The notes: a model not told the origin generated them from the letters alone. A stretch of DNA of 64,000 nucleotides from Acanthochlamys bracteata (GCA_019914995.1 CM034137.1:4072155-4136154); one strand, 5' to 3'. Positions 48,811 through 61,859 are shown, counted from the first letter of the stretch. A program made the numbers and translations.

Positions 48811-51800
48811 TCAAGAATCTGGAATTGCTTGCGAGGTGGGGAGGAAGCGCATCACATAGCTTGCAAGCAACCAGAATGAGATGACGCCAAGAATTTGGAG
48901 AACAGTAAGCAAAGCTGCTAAAGAAGTATTTATGGCCATAGTCTGAGATGTCATCTCAGCTCCTCTCACGGAGAAGGATAATGCTGTCACTAACTGTGCT
49001 GCTCTATTCAATTGATGCAGCCTGTAAATCTGGAAGAAGCAATAACAGTAATGATAGTGAATCAGAAAATAACGTCTACTACTATGAGTACCAAGATGAC
49101 AAAACTCAATATTGTTTATCACAGGTATGTGAGGAAACATCAATTGAAAGCCCGATATTCATTTAGAATGTAAAACAGATACATACCGTCAGTAATTCCT
49201 TCAAGGTAAATCAAAGAAAACGTTTCGATAGCCCTAAGTGTCATCAGTGATATATAAACGTTTGTAAGCTAAATTAGAAAATAGCAACACCGTAATGTAA
49301 CTAATTATTCTATATGAATAAGTATGGAGATGAAAATCATCCGACAACTATGCAAGTCTATGTTATGATATAATTGTGACAGTGTCACATGAAAAAGAAA
49401 TTGTCAAAAAGATAAGAAGGAAAACAATGCATAAAAAGAAATGTGCTTCATCCTAATTTCCCAATACTAAACACAGGAACATCCAACAGTCATCCCTACA
49501 AGTCCAAACCTTCTGCTTCAAGTAGAAAACTTCTAATAATTGCATTGCATCTCTTTGACATTCAAGTTAGTTTAAAATTACATATAATCAAGTCACTACA
49601 TATGATGAAGTCAGGAAACTAGACCATAACGCTTATAGTGCATAAATTAGATATTAGGTTATTCGCTATAAGAGTAATAAGAGGCTGTTATCTTTTTACA
49701 AGGCAGTATAAAATATGATTGAAGGTACAGAGAAGCTACTGCAACAAAACTGCACCTTCAAATGCAGGAAAAATGAAAGCACACTTCATTATTCATCTCT
49801 AAGAAAAGTTCAAGTAGATGAATTACCTAATCTAAGTTTTGGTGTTGCTATCCTTTGTTAATAAAGAAAGCGACTAGTTTTCTCCAAGAAGTACCTTCCA
49901 AATGTAATGGTCACTAACTACCTGAAAGATAATAGGAATGACTGGCCAAGCAGGCGACTTCTTACGGCGCACGAACTGCTCAAATGCAAACTGTACAACA
50001 AGTCCTACCAAATATGGAGCAAGAGTAGCTGAAGCAGCTGGCCCTGTCCATGGCCAAACCAAGCCCATGGTAACAAGAGGCACTACCAAGCTGATAACCA
50101 AGGTTGCAACAGAAAGAACTCGGGGACCAGATTGGAATTTGGACCAATCATAACTTTTTGGTGACCTTTCCTGTAAAGGCCTCCAGATTCGATCTACCAA
50201 TAAGACAAAGATAGCAACTCCACCATAGAAAAGTGCTTCAGTGAAGAACAATATGAGGAAATCTGCATTGATCCGCTGACAAGATTCAATCACTTACAAA
50301 AGAACTGCTAAGGTGTAGTTTGAAAACTACTACAGAGTAGCATTACTTGTACATATATAAAACCATAGACATGTCTACTCTTATACCCATGACTAGGAAA
50401 CATCTTCTCATATACCATCAAGTAATATTAGTATCCTCTGAAGCATCTCATACAGATTAAGTGGAGTTTCTGGTTCCATGCAGGAGAAAAGCTAAGTCTC
50501 AATTAGTATATATTGATCGCTAAGGTCTGAAAACAATGTGTTCAGTAGTTTGAAATATATTAAGAATGATGGAGTATTGGCAATATAAGCAACAGAACTT
50601 CCTTCTTATTAATAAAAAAGTTTATATAGAATCATTTAGTTGCTATGAACCTATGGTCATAATAGGAAGCACCAAAGAAGTACTGCAATATTCAGATGCA
50701 CATGGCATGTAAAATAATTCGATTTCAGTTTATGTGTAGATGACTTCCACGCCGATGTTTCAATAAGAGCAGATGATTCAGACTAGTCTTGTGCTACATC
50801 CAGTAGTGAGTCACATTGTAGTGCCAGGAACTTTTCCCAAATAGGTCCTTTTGCAGAATACAGAATGAAGCAATCCCTAATCTTGCTCCAAGATGCAACG
50901 GAATTCCAAATGAAATTAATGAAATAGCAAAAGTTGTGTTCAAAGTTATGATATGCATCATGAGACATTTGGCATGAATCAACTTGTCAAAGAAATAGCT
51001 TATAGTATGTGGTAGCCAGTAACTTACTATGAAGAGACCAAATACCTGTCAGAAGAGAATCTTCTAGCACAACTGAGAAAATCCGGCGCAGAAAAAGAGA
51101 TGGGACAACTAGGAAGGTTACTAATGCAGTTGGACCAGCATACCAATATATTTTGGGTGTTTCCTTTAATGGAATTGACTCAATATTCTCATCTCGTCTT
51201 TGGTAGGGAAGGCCACGAAATGATATAAAACCAGGTTTTCCATCAGTCCTCTCCACAGAGATAGATGAAATGCCTTTCAAAATAGTTTCTTCAACAGCAA
51301 GTTTCAAGTTCTCTGCCTCCAAATCATTTGAAGTAAGATCTTCATATACCAACTGATCCTCAGAAGTAGCACCAGGGACAAACTTTCCTTTCGTAAACTT
51401 TGATGCCACCCTAGCCGATCCATATACGATTCGGCTGAATTTTCCCATAACACCTGGATAACAAGACATCATAAGAACTAAAACCCACAAATACTTTGTT
51501 CGAATTTAATACGGCATAGAATCAAACAAAGTTTACCCTTGGGAAGCTTTATATGTTCAATCTCATATGTTCTTTCTTTTGAGGACTTCCCTGGACTTAG
51601 CTGGTTAGAACAACAAATATTTAGATAACTGCATTCCAAGACATCAGGAAGCACTTCAGGAAATTAACCATTAATCAAAGAATTCTTCACGAAATTCAAA
51701 TACTTGGAATGTATTATATGTTAACAATATATAGTTTAAACTTAATGATCATGAGTTTCTGCTGCTAAAAATAAAATTTCCTATTTCCATCAGTATTAGA

Positions 51801-52306
51801 AATTTGAATTAATTTGCCAAAAATCAAGATGCATGATCTCATCTGCGTTAGAGGTAATGATGAGAGCATTTTATCATAAAAGTAGTTGAATAAACCTCTT
51901 AGAAGATCCGCCCTTAATACAAGAGTACCAAAGTATTCTAGTAGAATCAATCGCAGACGGTATTCCGAACCCCGATAATATCAACATTTATCTGTTACTT
52001 CTTCAACAATCAATGTGTTCAATAAACTACTACTCACTTACAACAAATAAATACTGCAAACACAAAACTGCATAAAGAAAAAAACTCCAACAACAAATAC
52101 AGAACATCATTCAACCAAGAAGCAACCCAAATATCAATCAAAAATTGCCACTTTGCTGCTAATTTGAGCTTTCAGAAGTGGATGAAGTCGAGAAAAAGTA
52201 AAGAACATAAAAGAGAGAATGAAATGCTTCTTGAGACCTTGAAATTATTGTTGTTGCAGAGAGCAAAAGAGGGTGGAGATACTTGAGCAACAACCGAAAG
52301 CGCCAT
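48811..52306 (-). CDS. Multi-pass membrane protein of unknown function, probably plastid
   Basis: A five-exon model keeps one open frame of 366 residues: 52306-52238, 51600-51537, 51453-51046, 50262-49922 and 49029-48811 (1,101 bases with stop). All junctions are GT-AG; the weakest donor is exon 1 (AAG|GTCTCA). The N-terminus (MALSVVAQVSPPSFALCNNN) looks like a chloroplast transit peptide. Hydrophobic segments lie at about 146-166, 181-203, 229-250, 259-275 and 331-354. Distinctive blocks include ALVTFLVVPSLFL, ILFFTEALFYGG, VTMGLVWPWTGPAASATLAP and LHQLNRAAQLVTALSFSVRG. I recognise it as a conserved plant membrane protein but cannot name a function. A short ORF at 50,783-50,982 falls inside intron 3. 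The gene appears intact. Confidence 0.82.
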
Positions 52307-52789
52307 CTCAACGTTGCTTGGGCTTAATCAGGAAAAAATAAAACAAAAAGGCCGGGTAATCTAAATTGTAGAGAGCAGAGAAATATCAATTTGTATCGGG
52401 AAGGAATTTGTTCGTCGGAAGAGGAAACGGAGCGAGCAAAGAACCCAACGATTACTGATGTTCCCAACCGTCAGATCAGAAACATGGCGCGTTTATAGCC
52501 GTTGGATTGACCTATCTCATTCAAGTTTATATAGCACTAGCGAGCGCTGGTTCTCCTTTTTGGTACAAGTGGAGCGCTGAGATTCGAACTGGGACCAACT
52601 TGGGTTTGCCGGACCAAATTCCGATTACAGTCCGCTCAACAACTCTTAGATGTTGAAAAGCCTTCAAAGCCTGATCCTTGATTTTAGAATCGAACCGGAA
52701 CTCTCATTGCTTATGTGAAAAATACAGATATCCATATAGGTACTAGCATCGGTAATTGCAGATATAATCCAAATTACAATCTGAATGCA

Positions 52790-52985
52790 GCGTTTGTTTA
52801 GTAGTACTTATAAAATTAATTTTTTTAAAAATAATAAAAATATATTAAAAAAAATTTCACTATTTAAAATTTTTTTAATTTTTTAAAATTTTAAATAAAA
52901 TTATAAATATTTATAAAATATATATTAAAAACGTAAAATTAAAAATTAAAAAAAAAGTGTTTAAAAAATGCAATTTCAAACGCAC
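52790..52985. mobile_element. Miniature AT-rich element, copy 4
   Basis: Begins GCGTTTG (after GCA) and ends TTTCAAACGCAC at 52985, with the common AT-rich interior including AACGTAAAATT. It lies just upstream of the membrane-protein gene. Confidence 0.65.
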
Positions 52986-52996
52986 TAGAAATACAC

Positions 52997-53194
52997 GGTG
53001 AGCATTTGACAAAACTTTTCAAAAAAATTATTTTTTAATTTATATTTTAATATATTTTTTATAAATTTTTAAAAATTTTATTTAAAAATTTAAAAAATAT
53101 AAAAAAATTCTTTTAATAAAATTTTATTATTTTTAATTAAAAAAAATATTATTTTTCATAAAAATTCGTTTTTAAAAACACTTTCAAAACGTCC
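52997..53194. mobile_element. Miniature AT-rich element, copy 5
   Basis: Begins GGTGAGCATTTGAC and ends CACTTTCAAAACGTCC, a degraded version of the family ends. It directly follows copy 4. Confidence 0.55.
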
Positions 53195-53877
53195 CTATTT
53201 ATCTAACTGATGAAATAAAAGTGTACCACCTAAAGGTAATAAAGCAAATCAAACGAAAAATGGACTTCAAAGGAGTTCAAATTATATACATCTAAGTATG
53301 ACAACATATCAGAACACTAACAACCAGAGTCCCATTCAATCGTGCATATCATAGAACAGTAAAACAATACAAGTAAAATGCAAGGTAGAACAAACTGTGG
53401 GAAGCGAAGACTTGTTGAAAACTGCGGAATCGTAATACTTACCTAGCATAATAAATGGCGATTTGCAGATTATCACAATCTGTGATCTGTAAAGCGTGTA
53501 AAGTGTAAAAGCAGCTAAGATATGATTGGTCCATCACCATAGGTTGATGCACAACACCCATCAAACTTGCTCGTGCTAGTCTCCCGGATCCATCAATATC
53601 CAGACAGAGCATCAAAATGTAATCTTTGAGCACTGAAAAAATGTTGAGCTAAATATACATATCAATGAGTACAAAATAGGGGCATCTCGCTCTAATAGCC
53701 CAATATTTGAGAGGTAAGAAAATCGCTTGCAGATCAAATGCCAACACCATATTCAATTGACAGCATCTCGCATAGTAACAAACTTATAATAGGGAATGAT
53801 AATAAGGCTCGATGCACCTTCCAAGAAAAACAGGTACAGAGATGCCTTTCCTGTTAATAATTTAAACTAAATAATTC
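53195..53877. other. Probable 3'UTR of the gene at 53,878
   Basis: Non-coding on the minus strand beyond the stop at 53,878. A small ORF at 53,439-53,633 shows no family resemblance. Confidence 0.45.
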
Positions 53878-56714
53878 TCATAACATGTTCGCTTTCTTCA
53901 AAAATCTGATGGTTCTGCAATAGTAAGGCCAAATCGATTCCACATAATCAAGATATTTCTCAACCACCCATTCCTGAACTTGTTTGAACTTTTGTATGAA
54001 TAAATCTTTGTAATCCATGTTCTTGATGTCCAGAATAGGCTTGATGAGACACATCCCAAGATACTCCTTGATCTTGTCCTCAGCAACAAAATTATATGCC
54101 AGAATAACCATTCCTGGCAGGCCGTTTACAAATCTCACAGTTTGCTTGAAGCACAAAACATAAAGGGAAAGCAGCCACTGCACTAGCTTTACATAAGCGG
54201 CAAAGATTAACGGCCCAAGAACCCAAAGAGGAGTTAGTTCTCTGGTGACTTCGGCTCCATAGGTCACTTTTACTGCTACATACCAAGGAATGCTGCAAGA
54301 AGACCACATAGATGAACAGGTTAGTTCTTTACTTTATCAGCCATATTCTTTCAGTGTTTTAAAAAAATGCCTACCGTCATCATCTCAATCATTCAAAGGA
54401 ATAATGAGCAAGCACTCACATTATGAAACCAATAGCACGCCTCCAAGATATGTCAATAAACTTTCAAGAATCTCAACATCAACACAACAGTTGTAGCAGG
54501 AAATGTTAATACATTTTTACCTTAACAAGAATGAGTTTATGGAAACACAAAAGATTCTGATGGAACTTTGAATACAGTCTGTAGCAATTAGATTCTCAAT
54601 ATCTGCCCTCACATTTTCTTCTTACAAGACTTATCAAGATGCATGTCGCGTGCAAATTTATCACGTCACCTAAAGACTTCCTCATATATATTATGGTCAT
54701 CTAATGTCCAAGAATTGTTCAGTGAATAGCCAAGAATACTAGCAGAGACCCCTAGCTAGCAGACCATTGACTTTTATGATTCCTTACCTTAGTGACTTGT
54801 TTCTTCATGCCCCTTCCCCTTTTTTGTCAATTTGTTTTTCCATGCATAGCTGAGACTACCAGTCATGTACAGTACACACACTCAGGTAGGGGCTACAGAG
54901 ACCATGCCTCCTAACCTTGATTTGCAGCATAACCACAACTTTTACCATCAGCAGCAGGTCAAACATCCAAACTATCATTCTCCCCAACAAATTTGGAGCA
55001 CCTCTTCGTAATTCCTTAAGTAAAAGAAAGGTATTCTAAGAACTATTTTTTCTTGTCCCTCAAGACCAAAGTTCTGGTTGTCATTAGATTTAATACCTCA
55101 CTGGGGTTGCTGCTTAAAAATGTGGGTTTCTAAAATAACCTCCTTATTGTCCCTTTGACTGGAACTGTCGAGTTCCCTTAAATTCTTGCAAAGCACACCC
55201 GAGCCCAGAAAGTCCCACCACCAATCAGCATGCTGGACACACCCTTAGACAGCAAAACTGGCCTTGATTTCTCTGGAACAAAAGAGAGCTTGCAAGCACC
55301 AATGTTTAAAGGAGCGCAGATATTTTATTTGGCTCGCTGACACAAATTCAATCTTTTTTCCACCCTGAATGACATAAGAGGCAGACCAGAAAGCATCTCC
55401 ATCGACCTCGACAGGTACAAGAAAGAGTAACATCAATGCAAGTTAAGATAGGCCAATGAAGTCAGGGGAAGGTGAAAAGCTAAGCCATGATCCTACGCCT
55501 GGTTCACCCTCTGCTAGTTTGCACAGGCTCAGGCTCAGGCTCGAGCTTGCCTTCCCAACTTCATCTAAGTCACCAACTTCCTCACGCATCACCCCTCATA
55601 TACATGAATCAACAGCTAGATTCAACAGCTGCTTTGAGCTTAAAAGAGATTTTAGTAGAAGTGTCTTTGGCGGTGTTAAAACATTCAGTATATCATTAGA
55701 TAGCTGTAGATTATTTTCATAGACACAATTATCAAAGTGAGTATAACCACTTCCACATCATTGCCATCAAGCATAAGACAAGAATAACTGAATAAATACA
55801 TCACAGAATAAGATGACGTTATGCCAAGTTAGCAGATATAAAAATAGAAGATGCGATCACTAAGTGGAACTTGGTAGGACTTGAATTGAAAAAATGAAAT
55901 CCAATTAATCAGACTGATACACCCTAATTCAAAGACACTGACACTCATCAAACAAAAGCAGATATCATCAGCACAATACTGAACATCTTAAAAGTATAGA
56001 AAAGCAGAGAAAACATCTTAGCAATCTATATGTCAAAAAACAATGATGGCCATGGACGATTCAACTCCAAGAAGTCAAGATATTGTAGAAAGTTTTAGAT
56101 ATCTTGCACCATTACTTATTGACTGCTGTTTCGAAAATATGTCGCAATATACCAGCTTATACTAATTGAAGAAAATATCGAGCATTCACACAGGATATAT
56201 TGGCATTGAAGAAAGGTGATGGCAAAGTGGAAGTCAATCTTAAGTGCACTAGATCAATACTTACAAAATTACGATCGGAAGACTGATTGCTGTGTCAAGC
56301 CTGAGGAAGAAGCCTAGGACAGCCCTAAGACCTTGAGCAGGTCTTTCCTCCACCAGTAAACTTTCGCCTTCAACTAACTCATCCCCATCTTTTCTTTCAC
56401 TTGAAAATTTATCCACATGTTGAGTCGACGTTTGTGTGCGCAGCATTACCAGCCACTTCATGAACAAATTTTTTACTGTATGCGACCGCATAGTAGCACC
56501 ATTTATTCCGTTAGATGTCGGTTCACTAAAAACATGCTTATGTCTTGATGAGGTTTCTGGTGTTTCTTCTCTATCACCTTGTGCTCCTGAGAGCTGCAAT
56601 GGTGTTTTGAAGAGCTTGGAACTACTATCTCCGCCATATGAATTATCATTATGAGGATTCCCTTTGAAAGACGAGATTCTAAGAATCTTCCCTCTAGGCG
56701 AAAAAGTAGTTCTC
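53878..56714 (-). CDS. Conserved plant protein of unknown function, last two exons
   Basis: Exon 56714-56265 (450 bases) begins after ACTCAAG with RTTFSPRGKILRISSFKG and ends ATCGTAATTTT|GTAAGT. It is joined across a 1.97-kb intron (TTGCAG acceptor) to 54292-53878, with the phase kept: LPIVIF then IPWYVAVKVTYGAEV. The last exon carries two hydrophobic stretches (TPLWVLGPLIFAAYVKLVQWLL and nearby LYVLCF...) and ends EKYLDYVESIWPYYCRTIRF and LKKANML. The basic, Ser-rich start suggests a plastid transit peptide begun in an upstream exon, so the gene is 5'-incomplete as annotated. A candidate first exon lies at 61,554. I know this family only as an uncharacterised plant protein with possible membrane association. 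No disruption is seen. Confidence 0.75.
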
Positions 56715-56974
56715 CTTGAGTAACAACAAATGTGTTAGGAACAAAGTAGATACCCAAAATTAAAGTAGATAATGAAAAACTGAAAGTCAGAATGCTGAAG
56801 TAGTAGTGCACACAAGAACACAAAAGGAACTTGTCAAGTGCATGCCTTCCTTGAAAAGTACCAGTATCATATTTTTAGACTTCACTATTGGTTCTACCAT
56901 AGCTAGAATAACTGTACAGAATTGACCACAAATTATCTAACTGAATTTGAATAATATATATGAATAGATGTTCA

Positions 56975-59900
56975 GGCTCTATTTGATATGGGTGAAATAA
57001 GAGAAAAGTAAGAAAACTGGTTATTTTTAACTTTGCTCCTTGTTTGATATGGTAGAAAGTGTAAAAGAAAAAGAAAAGGAGGGAACCATATGATTCCATT
57101 ATTGTATAGTTTTAAAGTTCTATCAGCATACAGAAAACTGAGTGAAAAGTTGATAGGTCTTCTTCCAAACTCAATCATTTTCTCTTCCTTCTAATTGGGC
57201 CTCTCTGCTGTTCTCAGTTTTGCTCATGATCATACTCCTTCTCATTCCTCTCAATCTTTCTCCTTGTGTGCTGACCCGATCGTTTGCCTCAATTTACCAC
57301 TTGTAAGTCTTAAAGTGATTCTTTTCAGTGCTACCTCTTACTTTCTTTTCTCATCTCTTATTTGTTATTTTTCATTTTGTTAACCTGGATTGTTGAGAAC
57401 TTGTAGTTCTAATTGTTTTTCTTCTTATTTTTCTTTGGTTCATTTTCTTTTGGTTCCCTGGTTCCCTCTCTTATGCATTAGGTAGCTAGATCCACCAATT
57501 ATCATTATTATATTTATGATTCTAACCAAAGGACTATTCACTTCAAGTTTTGAGAGTTTGCCTAGTCCAAGTACATATTTAATTGATCAGTTTTATTTCG
57601 ACTTTTGACTCATTTGATTTACTATGTTGCATTGGTTGTGGTTTCATCATGTGTTCTCATGAATTGGCATAGAGTAGAGGTTCTTTCTGTTTATTATGCC
57701 TTCGTGTGTAATTCTTCGGTTTTCTTCTAGTCAAAATTCAACTTAGCGTCTTTGCTTGATTTTATTTCCCTGCAAGTTTTATTTCAATTAATGCTCAAGA
57801 CAAGGTAGTTAGTGTAGATTTACTTTCATAGTAACTACTAATTTGATTTACCATACTGCTAATAGTTTCGTATTAAATGCATTCCCATGACTTGGTATGG
57901 GGTGGGTATTCATAGTAGTTTGCCTTATTTTCATGAGCTATACTTTGGCTTCCTTCTTGCCAACCTTCTACTTAACTTCTTTACTTTATTTTGTTTCACT
58001 GCATCTTTGATTTTGATTAATGCATGCATTGTTTAGATAGATTGACATGACAGATTAATCTCATGAAATGATTTGAAATAAAAAAATTGGATGGGCAATT
58101 GATGCAGTTGTTGTCTTTTCTCCTTGTGTAGTAGCTAAACAGCAAGTTTTGAACAATTTGGTAGTGTTGATATAACAACTTCAATGCAATAAAATAGTTC
58201 TCAAACTCTCTAATGATATAACTTACACTTGGGATGATCACACTTGTTTAGTTAAGAGAGGCTGCTTATATTTTTGCTAAAATGTGATTTGCTTCGAGGA
58301 GTTGGTCGCATTTATGATACAAGATTACAGTTGAGGAACAAGTTCAAAAGTTTCTTAAATTCTTTCTCATAATCGGAAAAATTGTGGGCGAAGTTTCACT
58401 TTTTTTGTTCCGGTAACACCATAAGCCTCCATTTTCACAAAGCATATGAGGCCATCATCTCTACAGAGGATGTGTTTTAAAACAACCACAGGGCTTAAAA
58501 TTTCCATTTCGAATATGGACCACTGCTAGGTTTCGGTCTTACTCTAGGGTGAGAAGTATAAATGAGTGTGATAATTGCTAAAGATATAGAATGACTGATG
58601 TTGCCAATAATTGTTTGTCAATATACTTTAGGGTTTTGTAGGAACAATAAATGGGTCGGTTTAGCAGAAGTGTCAGAAGTAAATGTTTCTAGATATAGAG
58701 GAGGAAAGGATTTCCTGCATGCTGTGTTAGCAGCTTATACTTTTTTAACCTGAGAATTATTACATTCTTGTTGGTTGGAAAGGGTGTCTTTTCAAGAATG
58801 TCCAATGATGCATTCCAAAGAGAAGACAAGTTGATTCTGCCTTAAGGTAAGTGGCAGTATGCACTATTAGAAACCAACATTGTAGTTTAAAAAGCAGTAT
58901 TTTTTATTTTTATAGATAAAGAAACCAACACAATAAGCTAATATATCTTCACACTATTTACAGATGAGGAAGGGTGCGTTTGGGATTGCTTATGAAATAG
59001 AGCTTTCCTGAAATGAGAGGTATTTTGTCCTTTTTGAAAAACGAGCTTTATTTTTTTTACTTCCCAAAAAATAATAAAAATATGCAATAAAAAGATCTCA
59101 TTACGTAAAACTTTTCTACACTATCTAAATTTTTAAATAAATTTTTTAAAAACTTATAAAATATGTATTGAAAAACGTAAAATAGAGAAAAGTTGAAAAG
59201 CAGCGTTTGGAATGCAATTCCAAACGCACTCGAAATATTAATAGACTGGCATTGGATACATGTTAAGGTCTAGATTTCCGACACCCTCAAAGACAAGATA
59301 TATATCTTAAAGAGTATTCAACTTATCAATCTGAAAATGCGTAGGAGGTTTTTAACCATTGCACTCCTTTCTGCAATGATTTTGAGAGAACATTTGGTAA
59401 TATCAAAGTTAACGGTGTTGAGCCCCACTATCCAGTTAGTACTCAAAAAGGTATATACTATTGGCTTATTGCTTTCGTCATTTCGGCTTTTGTTATAGCT
59501 ATGCCTTATATGATTTCTTTAATGACCAGATTGTATGAATTCATCTACTAAACAATTGAAGATCTTCTCTAGGTGTTTAGCCTATGGAGGTGAAGTTGCT
59601 TGCAAGCTGAGTTCTACAAAGCACAAGGGAGACTCCTAATGCAGGCTTGATGGATAGTTGCTTAAGGGATAGCTGCAGTATGACCATAGTTTTCAAATGT
59701 ACAAACCACAGCAAAGTTTTGAATATTAGAAAATCCTGAATTGTGAAGTTCAACAGATTTCTATACATGATCCTACCTTGGACTCAAGTAGAACATTCAT
59801 AAAACATTTCAAAGGAATGTGATTGGAATATGTGATTTGTTGATTGTTTAGAAGAATTTGAAGTTAATTGAGTTGCAATTTTTCTTCTCTTTTCCTTCTA

Positions 59901-60055
59901 TGGTAAGTAACCAAAAAAGAGATAAATCTTTCCCCTTTTCCTTCTCACTTTCATTTTGTGACCAAGCAAGAGGGTGGACATGGTTTCTACTCATTTTCTT
60001 TTCTTCTCTTTCCTTTCAGTTTTCTTTTTTCTTTTTTCCCAAACCAAACACACCC
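56975..60055. mobile_element. 3.1-kb inverted-repeat element inside the putative first intron
   Basis: The left end GGCTCTATTTGATATGGG (56,975) is an imperfect match to the reverse complement of the right end, GGGTGTGTTTGGTTTGGG (from 60,055 inward). The similarity continues through an AG-rich stretch with AAGAAAACTG on both arms. The flanks are TCA and TTA, possibly a decayed 3-bp duplication. The interior has pyrimidine-rich, exon-like sequence at 57,180-57,300 but nothing identified, plus a nested miniature element. Confidence 0.5.
58974..59229. mobile_element. Miniature AT-rich element, copy 6 (best preserved)
   Basis: GTGCGTTTGGGATTGC at the left and its near-perfect inverse at the right (ending CCAAACGCAC, 59,229) give a 16-bp terminal repeat with one mismatch. 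The right end also forms a hairpin: GCGTTTGGAAT, three bases, ATTCCAAACGC. Confidence 0.78.
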
Positions 60056-61553
60056 TTAGGTTATGTTAAAAGCATTGAAACCAAGCTACAGAATATCATT
60101 TCTCATTCAGATCGATTGATACCTCAAATGAATGCCATGCTTTAATATAACTTTATCCGTTGTAGTAGCCAATTTAAAATTGCTAGAACATCTGAGCTTT
60201 AAGCTTGAACTGCATGGTTTAGGCCTTAGGTCAACAAACAGATGAGAACCCTGCATAGATAAACACAAGCCATATCACTATATCTTCAAGACAACTTGAC
60301 ATTGAATGCATAAGACGGTATATCAGTGACTCATTTACAGGAAAATTGCTTAAACAAAAGCTGGGAAGGTAAGAACATTGCTTTTACTAACAATGCATTC
60401 AAAATGTGTGCGCATGCATGCATCCACATGAGAGAGAGTGAAAGTTGCCAGTTGTCATTTATTCTCACCTGTATCTGGTTAGCAATCAGCACCATCGCTT
60501 TATCTTAGAACATCCTTTCATACAACAATCACCTGATATAAGAAATAACATTATCAGACAAATTCAATAGGTCTAGTATTTGCTTTGAATGAGGGAAAGT
60601 CAAAAAAACTGCTTTTTTAGCTCAAGGGAACAGTTAATAAGTTGAGCAATTCAAACAAATTGTATTGATGAATATGCTACAAAAAGAAAGAAAAGAACAG
60701 ATTATAGAGTGTTAAGAACTCAGACTAGGATGGGGAGAAACTTTCGAAAGGAGATGTACTTGTATTAACAAGAGAATTGAATTAGCTACATATTAATTCT
60801 TCATTCAAGTATGTGGATATAGAGTTTGGTATGTATGACAAAAGCAACATGGATGACTTGATGGCCAATTGTTCATAAGTATGTGGATAACGTACTAAGA
60901 ATTTGGGCTAATTGGAACCATCTTCTGTATTGCTTTTGTGACAGTAAGGCCATAGCGAAGACTATGCCAAAGAAGCAACATTATGGTTAAATTATGGGAT
61001 GCCATCTCACTCGAGTTTACAGTTAGCTTTGACATAATCAATAGAAGCTACATACTACTGTAATATTCAGATATGCAAAGTAGGAGTCTCCAGGTCAAAC
61101 TGATCTGCCTTATGCTACACATACCAAAACACCACTTGCCATTTTTCAGAAGAGCGGTGCTAACAGCACCTAGAAACTAAAGATATTTATTTCTTAAAAC
61201 TTAGAGCCCAAGCATTTCAACCATAATTGATGAGCACAACCGTAAACTTTTATATTCAATTTCTAAGGAGTTCACTGATTTGAAGAAGCAAATGGGCCAT
61301 TAAGCATATAAATGAACGACTTCGTCATTCAAGTAAAAATCCTCATTCACAGAAATTTCGAGTTCTCAAGGATTCTACAAATAACTAACGTAATTACCCA
61401 AACAAAACAAGCAGCAGGATTGAATCAGCTTCCTAAGCAGTATATTCTCATTTCTCAATTTTTATCAACTGAAGCAACAATTCAAAAGCACACCATTTCC
61501 ACAGAAAATTGTAAAGAATATATAAAAAGCAAACATCACCATTTAAAACAAAC
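60056..61553. other. Putative intron sequence, no gene recognised
   Basis: Short ORFs only. It would lie in the first intron of the gene at 53,878 if the candidate exon at 61,554 is real. Confidence 0.4.
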
Positions 61554-61750
61554 TTGCCCCGGATTTTGAGCACAGGGCAGCCTCGATTGCTGAGAAAAGT
61601 AAAACGATTGTCTAAAGCAGGTGAGCGAACGGGCGAACTCCGGTGGTGGCGGAGAAAGAATTCAATTAACGCGACTGGATCAAGAAGGCGGGGAACAGAC
61701 CAGAGCGAGCGAGAAAAGAGAAAAATGGGTGCCGGCTCGGATAAGGAGCA
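61554..61750 (-). other. Candidate first exon of the gene ending at 53,878
   Basis: The minus strand is relatively GC-rich and reads FTFLSNRGCPVLKIRG, which looks like a transit peptide, up to a donor GGCAA|GTTTGT at 61,554. Its two leftover bases plus the G at 56,714 make a Lys codon, so the reading phase joins correctly to RTTFSPRGK. No ATG exists upstream in the same frame, so a further small intron or another start would be needed. Confidence 0.3.
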
Positions 61751-61762
61751 TGGCGGGGAAAG

Positions 61763-61848
<86 letters not shown>

Positions 61849-61851
61849 TAG
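61763..61851. repeat. Palindromic (ATA)n/(TAT)n microsatellite
   Basis: About 17 units of ATA (61,763-61,812) are followed directly by about 11 units of TAT/TTA (61,815-61,850). The two arms are complementary, so the 85-base tract can fold into one long A/T hairpin. The Asn and Ile runs in overlapping ORFs are products of this repeat, not proteins. Confidence 0.92.
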
Positions 61852-61859
61852 CAAAGTAC

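Noticed and set aside
49938-50153. Plus-strand ORF of 71 residues
   Set aside because: Antisense shadow of exon 4 of the membrane-protein gene.
50783-50982. Two overlapping minus-strand ORFs considered as an extra exon of the membrane-protein gene
   Set aside because: Including them breaks the phase; joining 51,046 directly to 50,262 keeps the frame and an uninterrupted membrane segment.
61554-61766. Plus-strand 70-residue Arg/Lys-rich ORF
   Set aside because: Likely antisense of the candidate first exon; no domain.
61621-61854. ORFs with long Asn or Ile runs
   Set aside because: Translations of the trinucleotide microsatellite.
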